This document shows, piece after piece, positions 8,800-21,124 of a stretch of 64,000 nt of DNA. Under the pieces are notes generated by a model. That model worked only from the letters and a program-made list of their open reading frames with translations. It did not search any database and was not told the DNA's origin. The position numbers and the translations under genes were made by a program. Positions within the stretch are counted from its first letter, which is position 1. Each line of letters starts with the position of its first letter. This stretch comes from VXYL01 sp963666465 (GTDB lineage Bacteria; Pseudomonadota; Gammaproteobacteria; Pseudomonadales; Azotimanducaceae): NCBI GenBank assembly GCA_963666465.1, contig OY762824.1, positions 2,666,001-2,730,000 on the forward strand. The letters run 5' to 3'.

Positions 8800-9064
8800 A
8801 TTGCTGCCTTTCGTTTCGCGTCGCCGGACGCGCGCTGACGAGTCGGGTGCGGGGCGGCCGTTCGGCGTGGCTCACGACAAGGAGCCGCCCGCCCGAGGAT
8901 GTGCCGAGCACGAGATGGCGCTCTTCGCCGACGGAGTGGTCCGGATCCGGCATCAGCATGGCGAGCGGATCGGCGAAGACGGTCGATGCTTCGTTGAAGG
9001 AAACGTCGTGCTTGCGCACGTTGGCATCCGCCTTCCTCGCATCCCATTCGAACTCGTAGCTCAC
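8783..9064 (-). CDS. brnT: BrnT-family ribonuclease toxin
   Basis: A 93-residue RelE/BrnT-like toxin expected to cleave RNA and slow growth when free of its antitoxin. Recognised from the N-terminal FEWDARKADANVRKHDVSFNEA, the central TVFADPLAMLMPDPDHS, LLVVSHAERPPRTRLVSARP and the C-terminal ATRNERQQYE. It is the first gene of a two-gene operon with the antitoxin at 8578-8799. The full family length is present and no damage is seen. Confidence 0.85.
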   Translation of the reverse strand: MSYEFEWDARKADANVRKHDVSFNEASTVFADPLAMLMPDPDHSVGEERHLVLGTSSGGRLLVVSHAERPPRTRLVSARPATRNERQQYEQGT

Positions 9065-9179
9065 AGCCTAACCGTATGCCTTTCGGGGCCGGATGCCAAC
9101 AACGGGGCGTCCGCGGGGTTGGTCGGAGTCGCCCGGCGAGGCGGGGCGGGTGCATGGTCTCCCGGGCGCGGCACGGGCG

Positions 9180-9364
9180 TCAGGCCGCCTGGGCATGGCT
9201 GGCGTCCTGCATTCCGTGCAGGAAGTCGACGGCCCGCTGCGCCTAGCAGCCTGTCGGACTTCGGATGGCGCAAGCTGGCCGAATGCCGACAGGCTGCCAG
9301 GACGGCCTGGGCTGGGGCAAGAAGCGTTGCCGAAAGGCAACGGTTCTTGTGGCGCTGGGTCGCC
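9180..9364 (-). pseudogene. ArdC-type antirestriction protein, C-terminal relic interrupted by repeat A
   Basis: The last 20 codons (AQRAVDFLHGMQDASHAQAA, stop at 9180-9182) match the end of the relic at 11202-11484 almost residue for residue. Directly upstream, the coding sequence is interrupted by repeat A (9245-9354). Only eight more bases (GGGTCGCC) of the parental gene follow. The duplicate copy shows the uninterrupted sequence GCGCCTGGGTCGCC, which defines the insertion point precisely. Confidence 0.75.
9245..9354 (+). repeat. Repeat A, copy 3, in the ArdC relic
   Basis: Flanked by CT at 9243-9244 and 9355-9356. The paralogous empty site at 11261-11274 has a single CT. With one CT the inserted length is 112 bases. 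The copy holds three hairpins: CCTGTCGG/CCGACAGG-type with inner CTTCGG/CCGAA, a pyrimidine/purine stem around CCTGGGCTGGGG, and GTTGCC-GAAA-GGCAAC. Confidence 0.9.
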
Positions 9365-9801
9365 TTGGCGATGTCCGATTGACCCGGTGCGGGCCACCGT
9401 GGCGTCATGGTCGCCGTGTCGGGCTTGCGGAAGAGCGGAGTGTCGGGGATGCAACGAGGACGATCGCAGAACATGGAGCCGTGGAGCCCACGACCCTGCC
9501 GAGCCCCGTGGGAAGTTCGGGTTCGTGGCCGTGGACGCGGCCGGGCGCGCCTGGCGGTGGATCGACGAGGAGCTGGTGTGGGCCTGGCGGATGTGACGGG
9601 ACGCATTGGGCGGAGCCGGCGACCGGCGCAGTGTCGACTACGCGAAGGGCGGTCGTCGCGAAGGGCGGTCGTCAACGGGCCGGAACGACCCGGGTCCGGT
9701 GGGCGAGCGTGCCGAGGGAAACGAGGTTTGCGACGCCGGTCGGCGACGGTGGGGCGGTGACCGGATCGTCGGTCGCCGGGACGTCGCCGGGACGTCGGCG
9801 G
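9365..9801. other. Non-coding debris, partly duplicated
   Basis: No supported gene. The segment 9360-9585 resembles scrambled pieces at 7440-7590 and 7955-8015, and 9588-9690 resembles 8367-8450 (shared CGGATGTGACGGGACG and GGTCGTCAACGGGC-like runs). An inversion must separate the two halves of the copy at 7.4-8.0 kb. Confidence 0.4.
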
Positions 9802-10020
9802 TCAGTCGTCGGGGAGCATGCCGAAGTGGCGGAACGCCGAGATGATCGCCTCCTGCTTTTCGGGCGGGCACGGGACGGCGCGGCCGCGTGTCGGGCGGTT
9901 CCAGGCCGGTCGTGGCTGGAGTCCGGCGAGTTCCTTGCAGTGGGGGATCCAGCAGTCGTGCTGGACAGACCATCCGTAGTGGTCCTTGACCCACTGCTTG
10001 ATTTGCGGATAGGTGGCCAT
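9802..10020 (-). CDS. Small conserved protein of unknown function
   Basis: A 72-residue protein starting MATYPQIKQWVKDHYGW and containing CWIPHCKELAGL, a Pro/Arg-rich centre and the tail AFRHFGMLPDD. The WV..HYG...CWI.HCKEL...PCPPEKQ pattern looks like a conserved family of tiny proteins found in accessory regions, often near DNA-modifying or restriction genes, but I cannot name it. It follows the nuclease-like pseudogene at 10119-11017 on the same strand by about 100 bases, so the two may once have formed a unit. The ATG at 10020 is chosen because the conserved part begins there. Confidence 0.6.
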   Translation of the reverse strand: MATYPQIKQWVKDHYGWSVQHDCWIPHCKELAGLQPRPAWNRPTRGRAVPCPPEKQEAIISAFRHFGMLPDD

Positions 10021-10118
10021 GCGGATGTCTGCGAATAAGGGTGGCGGCAGAATAGCGCGAGGCATCGGGTCGCGCCATCGTCGTCGATCGGACCTGAGAA
10101 CCTCGGGCGATGCGCCGC

Positions 10119-11017
10119 TCATCGCCTCGACAGTTCGAGGACTCGGCCGCCGCGGTCGATGCGGATGAAGACCAGGTCCGAAAGCGCGGCGCGCAGTTCG
10201 CTGCCGCAGTCGTCGAATGCGCTCCACCAGCTCGCGGGCCAGTCGACCGAATCGTCGGGCGCCGCGATGCACGGCACGATCCGGGGAACTGGGCCCGGAC
10301 GGGGTCAGGCGGGAGGAAGGACACGCGTCGCGGCCTTCTGGTCGACCATCTCCTGGAGCGTCTCGTGCAGTCGGCCGTCCATCAGGCGCGCGTAGCGAAC
10401 GGCGTGCGCGGCCGCTTGCTCAAGGGCACGGTCGATGTCGCCGTCGGCGTCCTTGACCTCGACAAGGGCGAGGTCGCCCGAGGGCAGGATGCCTAGCGCA
10501 TCGAGCTTGGTGGGCATCTCGACGGCGTCGTCGAATCGTAGTTGGTCTCGCGTTTCGGCTTCGTCGGCGTCACGTTGGTCGCAGCTGTCGTATCCAATGC
10601 GCGCCTCCGAGTCGATCAGAACGAACGGATCGCCGGTGCGCCAGTCGTGGCCGTAGCGGCGCATCATGCGGGTGTGGTAGACGGCCTCGCCTGTCACGAA
10701 TGCCCGGCGCCGCGGGGCGAGTCGTCGACCAGTCTCGAGGCGCGTGCGAGATGGGCACGGAAATCGTCCCTGCGTGCGTGGAGACGGTCGATGCCAAGGG
10801 GCTCGGAGAACAACTGCTCGCTCAGATTCCGGTACGTCGCGGCGGCGTGCAGGCTGACGCGGTCGTGACGGCGCAGCCGGAACTCCAGCGGGCTGGTGCG
10901 TCCCCAATACAGATGAATGCCGCCCCTGCGTCTGGTACCGCGGTTCCGCCGGAACTGGACATGGACAAGCCGGGCGGCGCCTTCGCCCGAGCGCACATGG
11001 TCCATCAGCCACGACAA
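10119..11017 (-). pseudogene. PD-(D/E)XK nuclease-like protein, multiply frameshifted
   Basis: The reading frame changes at least three times. It starts with MSWLMDHVRSGEGAARLVHV and HLYWGRTSPLEFRLRRHDRVS (11017 to about 10700). It moves to MMRRYGHDWRTGDPFVLIDSE and KLDALGILPSGDLALVEVKD (to about 10305), briefly to FLPPDPVRAQFPG, and then to RIVPCIAAPDDSVDWPASWW and DLVFIRIDRGGRVLELSRR, ending at 10119. The LDALGI...LALVEVKD segment resembles the D-(E/V)K nuclease core and suggests a DNA-acting enzyme. The family name is not known to me. It lies just upstream of the small gene at 9802-10020. Confidence 0.6.
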
Positions 11018-11150
11018 CGGGGGCGGCCGGGGCGATCGTCAGCGCCAGCGGTTCGTCGATCGGGTGAGGGTGCAGTATGCAGGATTCGGCAAGCCGGGGG
11101 CCTCGACACGCGGCGTAGAGGGCGGCATTCGAGGCGATCGGAGATGGTGG

Positions 11151-11189
11151 CGCGAAGAGAGGCCGATGGGTGGATCGGCCTCTTCGCGA
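11151..11189 (-). terminator. Stem-loop downstream of the ArdC relic
   Basis: Arms CGCGAAGAGAGGCCGAT and ATCGGCCTCTTCGCG pair over 15 bases with a two-base AG bulge and a GGGTGG-type loop. It starts about 13 bases past the stop of the minus-strand ArdC relic. A clear T-run is missing, so factor-independent termination is likely but not certain. Confidence 0.55.
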
Positions 11190-11201
11190 TCGCGGTTGGG
11201 C

Positions 11202-11484
11202 TTACGCCGCCTCGGCGTGGCCGGCGTCCCGCATCCCGTGCAGGAAGTCAACGGCGCGCTGCGCCTGGGTCGCCGCGGTGGCCACCGCGCACGGGTCGCT
11301 GCCGAGCGCCTTGAGCCAGGAGGCGATGTAGGGCGCGTGGTCCTCGCGCGGTTCGGGACTCAGGCCGAGGTCCGCGTACAGGAACGCCGAGCCGAGTTCG
11401 GTGACCAGCTCCTCGCGCGCCACGGACGCCTCGTCGCGCTTGAACATCTCCCGGTCGAGGCGGCACTTCGCGCCGGTGAGATGA
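11202..11484 (-). pseudogene. ArdC-type antirestriction protein, C-terminal fragment
   Basis: Only the last 94 or so residues of an ArdC-like zincin/antirestriction protein remain: HLTGAKCRLDREMFKRDEAS, EELVTELGSAFLYADLGL, EDHAPYIASWLKAL and AQRAVDFLHGM. Full proteins are about 300 residues, with a DNA-binding N-terminal domain and a metallopeptidase HExxH domain, both missing here. The fragment begins immediately after the hicB stop. That suggests hicAB was brought in by, or recombined into, the ardC gene. ArdC is typically carried by conjugative plasmids and integrative elements. Confidence 0.75.
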
Positions 11485-11495
11485 CGGTTCGGGCG

Positions 11496-11924
11496 TCAGG
11501 CCGCCTGCACGTCGATGACGATGCGCCTGCCGAGCGATCGGAGCGCCCTGCCGATCCGGTCCGGGGACGTGCCGTGGCGCGGGTCGAGAAGCCGTCGCAC
11601 GACCTTCTCATCGACGCCGAGCGACTCGGCGAACGCGACGCGCGTGAGGCCGCTCTCCCGGAAGGCGATGGCGAGCGCCGCCTTCGCAGCGATCCCGGGG
11701 GGCACCGCGACCTCACGTTCGCCGGGTTCCGCGTCCGTGGGCTCCGGGATGGGTTCGCGGTCGTCGATTCGCCCGGCAAGCGCCTCGGCGAGCGCGTCGG
11801 CGGCTGCGGCGAGGGCCGTATCGACATCTTCGCCCGACGTGAGGCACTCCGGCAGGTCGCGGAACGAGACGACGAACTCGCGGGGTCCGGTGCGGGTGAG
11901 CGCGGCGGGATAGACAAATTGCAT
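11496..11924 (-). CDS. hicB: HicB-type antitoxin with C-terminal helix-turn-helix
   Basis: A 142-residue antitoxin. The N-terminus (FVYPAALTRTGPREFVVSF, DLPECLTSGEDVDTALAAA, ADALAEALAGRI) is the partially degraded RNase H-like HicB fold. The C-terminus (LTRVAFAESLGVDEKVVRRLLD) is a helix-turn-helix that likely binds the operon promoter. ATG at 11924 is preceded by GAGGAG at a good distance. It lies 17 bases downstream of hicA on the same strand, the usual toxin-first order. Confidence 0.88.
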   Translation of the reverse strand: MQFVYPAALTRTGPREFVVSFRDLPECLTSGEDVDTALAAAADALAEALAGRIDDREPIPEPTDAEPGEREVAVPPGIAAKAALAIAFRESGLTRVAFAESLGVDEKVVRRLLDPRHGTSPDRIGRALRSLGRRIVIDVQAA

Positions 11925-11941
11925 GGGGTCTCCTCGTTCTT

Positions 11942-12157
11942 CTAGCGGAGGTCGCCGGCGTCGAGTCCGAGTTGCCGGGTCATCGCGGCGAACAGCCCCG
12001 GACCGATGTTCTTGCGGCGGTCCTTGACCACCGTCTTGCGGTCGCCGTAATACAGCATGACGTGGCTGCCCTTGCCGCGTTTGGCATCGACCCGAACCGG
12101 AACGCCGCGACGGCGACCGAGGTCCGTGACGCGCTCGATGAACTCCTTGCCGCACAC
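11942..12157 (-). CDS. hicA: HicA-type mRNA interferase toxin
   Basis: A 71-residue toxin of the dsRBD-like HicA family, predicted to cleave mRNA until bound by HicB. GTG at 12157 starts MCGKEFIERVTDLGRR, and the catalytic His lies in GKGSHVMLYYGDRKT, followed by NIGPGLFAAMTRQLGL. GTG is preferred because it opens the conserved (M/V)xGKE motif and no ATG is closer. It forms an operon with hicB. Upstream lies a triple GTTCGTCGT tract (12203-12231). Confidence 0.85.
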   Translation of the reverse strand: MCGKEFIERVTDLGRRRGVPVRVDAKRGKGSHVMLYYGDRKTVVKDRRKNIGPGLFAAMTRQLGLDAGDLR

Positions 12158-12639
12158 CGGCGGATGATCGGACAATAGTGTCCGAATCGCAAGGTTCCGG
12201 TTCGTCGTGTTCGTCGTGTTCGTCGTGGGCTGGGCATTGTTGCGAGCGGTGTGGAATTCGGGGGAGAGGAAAAGCGGCCCGGCGCGCCGTCCGTGGCGGC
12301 CGGGCCGAAGGTTCCCGCGCCGTCCCCTGGCGCGGGGGAGGACCGCAGGAGGTGAGGAACGCGGGCAGACCGCCGTTGCCGTCGGCGTCGGTGCGCGGGG
12401 GATGCTCCGCGGTCGCGGCGTCGGTCGCGTCAGCCTCGGCCGGTGCGTCCGTGGTCCCGTTGCCCGTCTCGGGCTCGGGATCCGCACTGCCGTCGTCCGC
12501 GCGGCTCGGCATCGTCGGGGGCGGAACCTCGGTGGCCGACTGCGTCGTGGCATCGCGATCGGCATCGACCGGCTCGAACCCCAGCGGCAGCCAGCGCGTC
12601 GCCGCGGCGTCCACCGCGGCGTCCCGGGCGGATCGTGGC

Positions 12640-15600
12640 GGAACACTCGCCGGCCGGGTTCGATGCCGTCACCGTCACCGTCGCCGTCCCTTCCATGCCG
12701 GAGCGAACCGTCAGCTCGGAACCGGCAACCGACGCCACCGCCACACTCTCGTTCGACGACGAAGCCGAATACGCGAGCTGGAACCCGGTGAAGATGCCGG
12801 TCAGATCCAGCGAATTCGTCGCGCCCCCCGCGGCCATGCTCAGGGTGGCAATGCTCCGCACCGCTTCCGGCGCCGCCGCATGCACCTTGTGATCCGGATC
12901 GTCCGCCAGCGCCTTGTGCGTCAAGGTCGCCGCGTTGCCCGGCACGTCCGTGACGGTGCCGGAGAGCGAGTTCGCATTCACGCTCACGCCGTTCGGGTCG
13001 AAGTCGTTCGCAGCCACGGTGTAGCTGCACGTCAGCTCTGTCCGGTCGCCGCCCCGGGCACAGGTGGCGTCGCGACTGCCCGTGCCCATCATGATCCCCA
13101 GCGTCGGCGAGCCGTTCGTCGAGACGGCCTCGCTGAACGTCGCCGTCACCTCGATCCTCTCGCCGATCAGGTAGGCATCGCCGGAAGCCGGGCTGGACGT
13201 GATCGCAAGGCTCTCGATGCCCGGCGCCACCGCGTCCACCTTGTGGCCCGGCTGATCCGCCAGCTCCCCGTGCGCGATGCCCGCCGCGAGGCCGTTCAGG
13301 TCCCGGATCGTCGCGCCCGACGGCAGCCGCAGCGCGTTCGCCGCGATGGAAACGCCGTCGTCGTCCATGTCGCCCTTCAGCACCGTGTAGGTGAAGGTGA
13401 GCGTGTCGCCGCCACTGCCACTCGTGTAGCGGACGATGTTCCGCAGCCTCTTGCCCACCGTCATCGGCAGCCTCGGCTCCCCGGTGACGATCACCGGCTC
13501 GTCGAAGCTCGCCTTCACGGCGATCGTCTCGCCTTCCACGCAGGTGTCGCCGCTCGCCGGCGAGGACGAAATGGAAGGCGCCCCCACGAGCATCGGCGCA
13601 GAGGCATCCACCCTGTAATCCGTCACATAACCGACCCCCGTGCTTTCGGCTGCGTTGCCGGCGCGGTCCCCCGCTTCCCCTTCCAGCGCATTGGCCGGGA
13701 AAGAAATCCTCCCACTGTCTCCCGCCACCACTTGGTAGGTAAACGTGAGCGTCTTGGTGCCGTCGCCATCTTCGTAGGTGGCGGCGCGCGGCAACGTGCC
13801 GATGCCGAACCGCACCCGCACGGCGTTGGAACCGCTGGTCTCAACGTTCACATCCTCGTCGAACGTCACCGTTGCCGTGATGGTTTCGCCTTCCAGGAAC
13901 AGGTTGTCGTCGCCTGCGCCGGTCACGGCCAAGAGGCTGACGACAGGCCCTTGCGTGTCCACCCTGTGCGATGTGCTGGCCGCCACCGCGGGGAGGCCGT
14001 CGTCCGCCGCGTTGCCCGCCGCGTCCTCCAGCGACGACTCCAGGGCGTTCCCCGCAATCGTGACGTCGCCGTTGTCGCCGGCGGCGACCGTGTAGCGGAA
14101 GACATACTCGTCGTCCGTGGCCGAGGCAGCGGGCGACTGCAGCGTCGCGGTCCTTTCCTCGCCGCCGACCCGGATCGTCAGCTCCGGCTCTTCCCCCACG
14201 GACGTTCGCCGCACCGGCTCCGAGAACGTCGCAGTCACCTCGATGCGGTCCTCCGCGACATAGGTGCCGTCCGATCCCGCGTTCGAGGTGATCCTGAGCG
14301 GCTCGATATCCGGCGCGAGCGCGTCAATCCTGATCGAGCTCGGGACGCTGACCGAGCCGAGGCTCACCCGGCGACCGTCCTCGACGGTGGGCGTGCCGCC
14401 CACGCTGAGCGTCCCGGTGAAGCCGTTCACGTCCTCGTCGCCGCTCGTCACCCGGTAGTTGAAAACCAAGTTGGTGCGCTCCGTTCCGCTGGACGAGAAG
14501 CTGCCCTCGGCCGTCAGCCGAGGACGCCCGCCCTCGTCAAGATCCAGCAGGAGCTGCGGCGCACTCGTGAACGTCACCGCGGGACTCAGCGGAACCTCGA
14601 TGCGAATCGTGTCGCCGCTCGTGTAGTAGCCGCCCGACGGGGTCGTCGAGCGAACAACCGCGGTTCCCACAGGGTTGACCGTCTGCGCCGTCGGCGTCGT
14701 GGCCTCCTCAAGCGGCGTGAGTTTCTGATCACCGCTAAGCCTCGCGTCGACCCCGTGCTTCCCGCTGGGCGCTCTTGGCCATGTATATCCACAGGTCGCG
14801 TCAGTGCATCCATTCCCACCCACGTCCATGATGCTTGCGTGACTACTCGCGAATCCCCTCACCGTGATCCCGTTCAGCGCAATGTGACACGTCGGACTAG
14901 CCACCGTGGTCGCCGCCGTACAGTTTTCGCCATCTACTACCTTGTACTCGAAGATCAGATCCCTCTTGCCCCTCAACTGCCCAAAACTTGCTGTCCCGTT
15001 GATGCTATCGGTTACCCTAACCGATAGCGTGGGGTCGTCACCAACGACAGCAACATCCTCGGTCATGGTGACTCGAACGCGTATCGTCTCCCCCCCTCCG
15101 TAATACCTTTGGCGGTCGTTGCCTACCGCGCCGGGCGCCAGGTCCGTCAGCAATGTGACAGACTTCACTTCCGGGGATTTCGTGTCGACTCTTGCACTCC
15201 CAGTCAGCGTCCTAGCGATTAACCCGGTACTGGGCGGCACCTTGTCAAGAAGGGTAGAGGGCTATTATTGTCATCTTCGTCGTTTATCCAGCCCCTGCCC
15301 CAAACTCACATGGAACGGCGATAGTGCATGTGTGGGTCCGGCCCTCAAAGATGTAATCTCTCATGATCTGGACAATAGCAAGGTCCGTGATCCATCTACC
15401 ATCTTGCCGAAGCGCAACTCCGGATACTGTCACCGACCCGGACGGATCCTCCGCCTCGATCTCGTGCTCCACGGTGTAACGCCTTCCCCCGCCAGGAGAA
15501 AGAGGGAGTGGCTCAAAGAATTCTTCATCCCCAATCTTGTACGCCAATTCGCCCCGGAGGTTGGCATGGCTACAGGCTCGCTAAAGAAAATCTTGAATGT

Positions 15601-17516
15601 GATGGTGTCACCAATACCGTAAACCTCCTTGACATCCCCCGCGAGCGATATCCTTTCCAGTGTAGGCGCAATCTTGTCATCATACTCGCCCGTTGTCCTC
15701 CGAGCGAACGTAGTACCCGTCCTGAAGGCGGCCGTGTCGGTAACGACATTGTCCGCGCCATTCCCGGCGATATCGGTGATACCAGTTGTCGTCAAGGCAG
15801 CGAGCTTTGCGAGACTAGAAGTGTTGCCGGCCGTCCGCGGCGCCAGATCTATAGCGCGCAAGGAGTAGCGGAACTCCACCACCTTGCCCGAAACCAATAA
15901 GAACGTCGCGTCATGACGGTTGCCACCATCGATGGTAATCGCCGCCACGGGAGGGACCGTTTCTGATACCTTCACCTCTTCTGAAAAGGTAACTTTGACA
16001 ATCACGTCACTGCCGGCCTCCGCCCTCGGAATGCTTATGGATGTGCTTCTGACCGTTGGTGCTGCCGCGTCGACCTCGATTTTCGGGAACCGCTGTGTCG
16101 CAAACGCCGTTGTCGCCGGATTGTCAAGATCGTCCTTAATGGACATGTAGTTGAGGGGGTTCGCCGGAGTGGAAAGTCCATCCGTGTCAAGCCATCCGGG
16201 GTCGACTTCCAAACTGCACCGCAGCCTTTCGCTAGCGGTAGGTGGTACACATAAGGTTCGTGTTGACACCGTGCTCTGGCCAACCGTCACGCGGAGGGTC
16301 GTTGAAGACGCTATAACAAGCTCGTCGAACAGTAAGTCGAAGATGATAAACCCTTCCCTGACAGGTGCTGAAGGAACGGTTAGCGTGGTATCCAGGTCAG
16401 TTGCTGCCGCCGTAGCAACCCCACGATACGATATCTGCTTTAGTTGAGGACCTCGGGTGTCGACCCGCCGCTGGTGGGCACCAAGGGTTAGCAGCTTTTC
16501 AGCAACAGTTGATTCCCAACCTGTGCCCAAGCCTCGGTTGCCATTCTCGTCCGTAAGGGCATCTACGCCCGTCACCTTGAGACCGAATGCCCCGTTGTCC
16601 ACGGTGTCCACTACGTAATCGAACGTAACCACGCCTTGACTGGTACGAATGTAGCGTGCGGGTTTCTCGCCGTTCTCAAGGACCAAGGTTGCGCCCAGAC
16701 CGCCGGTGTTCGACATGCCGTCTCCGGTGTGGGCCGACCATCTCCGAATGTCAACGCTAGCGCAATGGTGCTGCCTGCATTGAAACCGACGCTCCCTACA
16801 AGTCCCGTCACGCCGATGGAGTTGAGTGCCAACCGTACACCGTCAACGGTAGCCGTCAGGGTGGTGTCCTCACCCAAGCCGCGACCCCTGAAGGAGCCGA
16901 CCCACGGGGTGCCCGATGGCACCACAATGTTGGCATTTCCGCTGGCATCGCCTTCCTTTACCATATATTTGCAGAGAAGCCTCTTGGCGTTGTCGCTATC
17001 GAGTGTGCAGGGATCAGTCTCTCGCGTTTGCGTGCCGATCCTGAACTTAAGCCTCGGGGAGCCGGGATCCTGCAGGTCCGCGATGTGGGTGACCGCAAAC
17101 TCTATGGTATTGCCAATGATGTACACGGATTGACGATTTCCAGAGGGCCCTCCAAGGGGAGTGGAAATGAGGGAATAGCCGCCGGTGTCAACCTGCTGCG
17201 CCATCGCCGGCGACACGACCGCACACAGGAGCCCACCAACCCAGACCGGCAACGCCCGTCGGATCGAGGGGCACGCGGAAGGAACCGAGCTTGCCGAGTT
17301 TGGGCGAACGAGGGAAGCCCTTAGGGACGGCCCGTCGCGATCAGCCCCCCTGGGGAGAAGGAACTTCAGCAACGCCAAACCGACGAGCGCCGCCCGACGC
17401 CAAACGAGCATCGGGAACCGGGAAGGACCAAGCGGAACCAGCATGCGCGAATTCTCCTCAAATTCAGCGTTGAGCACGTGTACACATAGGCTAGTAATGA
17501 AAGAATGCGGAAGCAA
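12640..17516 (-). pseudogene. Large secreted repeat-domain (Ig-like) protein, frameshifted
   Basis: A secreted surface protein assembled from about 100-residue repeats of the form (IESLAITSSPASGD..L.GE.IEVTATFSE...) with endings such as DDPDHKVHA. It ends with a Big-like module (SNESVAVASVAGSELTVRSG). Near the N-terminus PVWVGGLLCAVVSPAMAQ is a signal peptide with an AMA-Q cleavage site. The frame changes near 16735, 15555 and 15290-15255, so no single open frame covers it. Each break is spanned by continuous domain sequence, hence a pseudogene (or repeated sequencing errors). Coding beyond 12640 is unclear. An acidic Pro-rich frame runs towards 12160. Such proteins usually act in adhesion. 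Confidence 0.75.
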
Positions 17517-17945
17517 GCGCCGCTTTCCTCATCGCCCGTGCCCCCCACACACCCCAACATCTTGTGTCTGCAAGCCGGCGCTACCCCAACATAAGCCACC
17601 CCTCTCCCCTCAACCACCTCCCCATCCACGACATTATCCATCGCATTTCCCGTCTCCCGTCACAGCGACACACACCCTGACGGCAATGGCGCCTCGGGGC
17701 GAGGGCATCGTGCCCTCCCGCGTGCCCAACGGCTCCCCACCCCCACATCCAACTTCCACACCGACACCGCCCGCACCGCGGCAAAGCCCGAGGTCCACGC
17801 GGCACCGTGTATGGTCAGCCGCTGGACCCACTGGCACGAGCCGGTGGTGTCTCACTTTGACTCTGGCGGACAGGCTGGTGCTCTCTTGGGGAGCGCATCG
17901 TGCCCTCCCCCCAAAAGGAAAGCAGTGCCTGTACGGCGCAGGTTC
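17517..17945. other. C-rich intergenic region with a lone element M end
   Basis: No gene is supported. The strand shown is strongly C-rich with almost no G for stretches (17540-17650). GTGTCTCACTTTG at 17847-17859 is identical to the terminal repeat of element M (50981-50993), but the rest of the element is not recognisable. Confidence 0.5.
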
Positions 17946-20033
<2,088 letters not shown>

Positions 20034-20040
<7 letters not shown>

Positions 20041-20262
20041 CGCAACTGGCGACTGCGTCGACTTGCCTGCCGGGACCACTCTCCATAGGGAGATAGGGAG
20101 GGAGGGCGGGACACCCTCCATGCGCGCCGTCAGGCGCGTCCTCCCTTCACATGCCGCGAGTGCCCTGCGCGCCTTGCGGCGCGGCGCGCCTTGCGGCGCG
20201 ATGGAGGGCGGGACGCCCTCCCCCCGGGGGACGGCGCCAGACACTGCAAGCCAAAGTGAGAC
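20034..20262 (-). mobile_element. Miniature element M, copy 2, at the carB break
   Basis: Opposite in orientation to copy 1. It begins at GGCCGTTCGCAACTGGCGAC within the truncated carB and ends with CAAAGTGAGAC next to TA at 20263-20264. The carB-proximal terminal repeat is absent, so the junction probably arose by recombination between two copies, not by simple insertion. Confidence 0.7.
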
Positions 20263-20556
20263 TACCGGAATGCAATAGGCGTGGTGGTGATGCAGCGGCT
20301 GGGCTGCCGACTTGTGTATCGGTTCGGCCGACCGAAGACCCGTTCCTGCTCCGCCCAGCCTGGCTCGACGCATAGGGTCGGATGAAGCCAAGGCGGAACG
20401 GGTGCGCAAGGGCCTTGCGGCGCTGGAGTGAGATCAGCCTGGGGGGAGCGCGAGGCCCTTGAGCGTCAACACGCCCTGGCCGACGGAGCTACTGCGTTTG
20501 ACCCGCTCACCGGGGAGATGCACCCTTGGGCGCAAGCTCCCAAGGACCAGCAGACG
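20263..20556. other. Region between element M and the ferritin-like gene
   Basis: No complete gene. A short plus-strand tail reading SDEAKAERVRKGLAALE stops at 20431 and could be the remnant of a helical protein. The upstream-extended frame of the next gene opens at 20428, but conservation-like sequence starts only at 20557. Confidence 0.3.
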
Positions 20557-21042
20557 ATGAGCATGGATTCAGTGGGCTACCGGGAAGGCATGCGCGCCGC
20601 CTGGCTCGGCGAGCGGCGCGGCAGGGCGTTCTTCGAGCAGTTGGCCGAGGCAACCGACGATGCGGCCTTGCGCGCCAAGTGGGAGGTGCTGGCGAAGCTC
20701 GAGGACGCCACCGGCAGGTGTCTCGAACCGCTTGTTGCGAGGCACCGGAAGGCCCCGAACGCTACAGGCTCAACGCTGACCGCAAGTGCCGCGGCGTCCT
20801 TCGTCGAACTGCCGTATCCGGTCGCTTTGCGTCAGATGAAGGCCGTGGTGGACCCAGCCATCGACCGGTTCAAGCACCTGCTCGAACAGGCGCCGGAGGC
20901 AGACCGCGAGGTGGTTCGGCTGCTCGTGGACCACGAGGTCGCGTTGGGGACATTCGTTGACAAGGAACTTGCGGGCGAGTCAGCCACGTCATTGGATGCG
21001 ACCCGCGCGGTGATCGCACGCGCTGGGAGGCTCTGCGAGTAG
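20557..21042 (+). CDS. Hypothetical protein, ferritin-like helical fold
   Basis: From ATG 20557 it encodes 161 residues, almost entirely helical, with Glu/His-containing helices such as GRAFFEQLAEATDDAALRAK, VLAKLEDATGRCLEPLVARH and LLVDHEVALGTFVDKELAGE. The spacing of FFEQLAE, LEDAT and VDHEVALGTF resembles rubrerythrin/ferritin-like di-metal proteins, but the metal ligands cannot be assigned with certainty. An in-frame ATG at 20428 would add 43 residues of lower quality. There is no operon partner. Two GC-rich hairpins follow the stop. Confidence 0.55.
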   Translation: MSMDSVGYREGMRAAWLGERRGRAFFEQLAEATDDAALRAKWEVLAKLEDATGRCLEPLVARHRKAPNATGSTLTASAAASFVELPYPVALRQMKAVVDPAIDRFKHLLEQAPEADREVVRLLVDHEVALGTFVDKELAGESATSLDATRAVIARAGRLCE

Positions 21043-21124
21043 GTTTCGGTCCTGGCGTTGGTGGTGTGCCGACCCCTCTGAAAGAGGCCGAGGGCAGCTC
21101 CGCGCCCGCAGGGTGCGAATCGAC

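Noticed and set aside
12178..15027. A 949-codon plus-strand open frame
   Set aside because: Arg/His-rich shadow of the repeat-domain protein on the minus strand.
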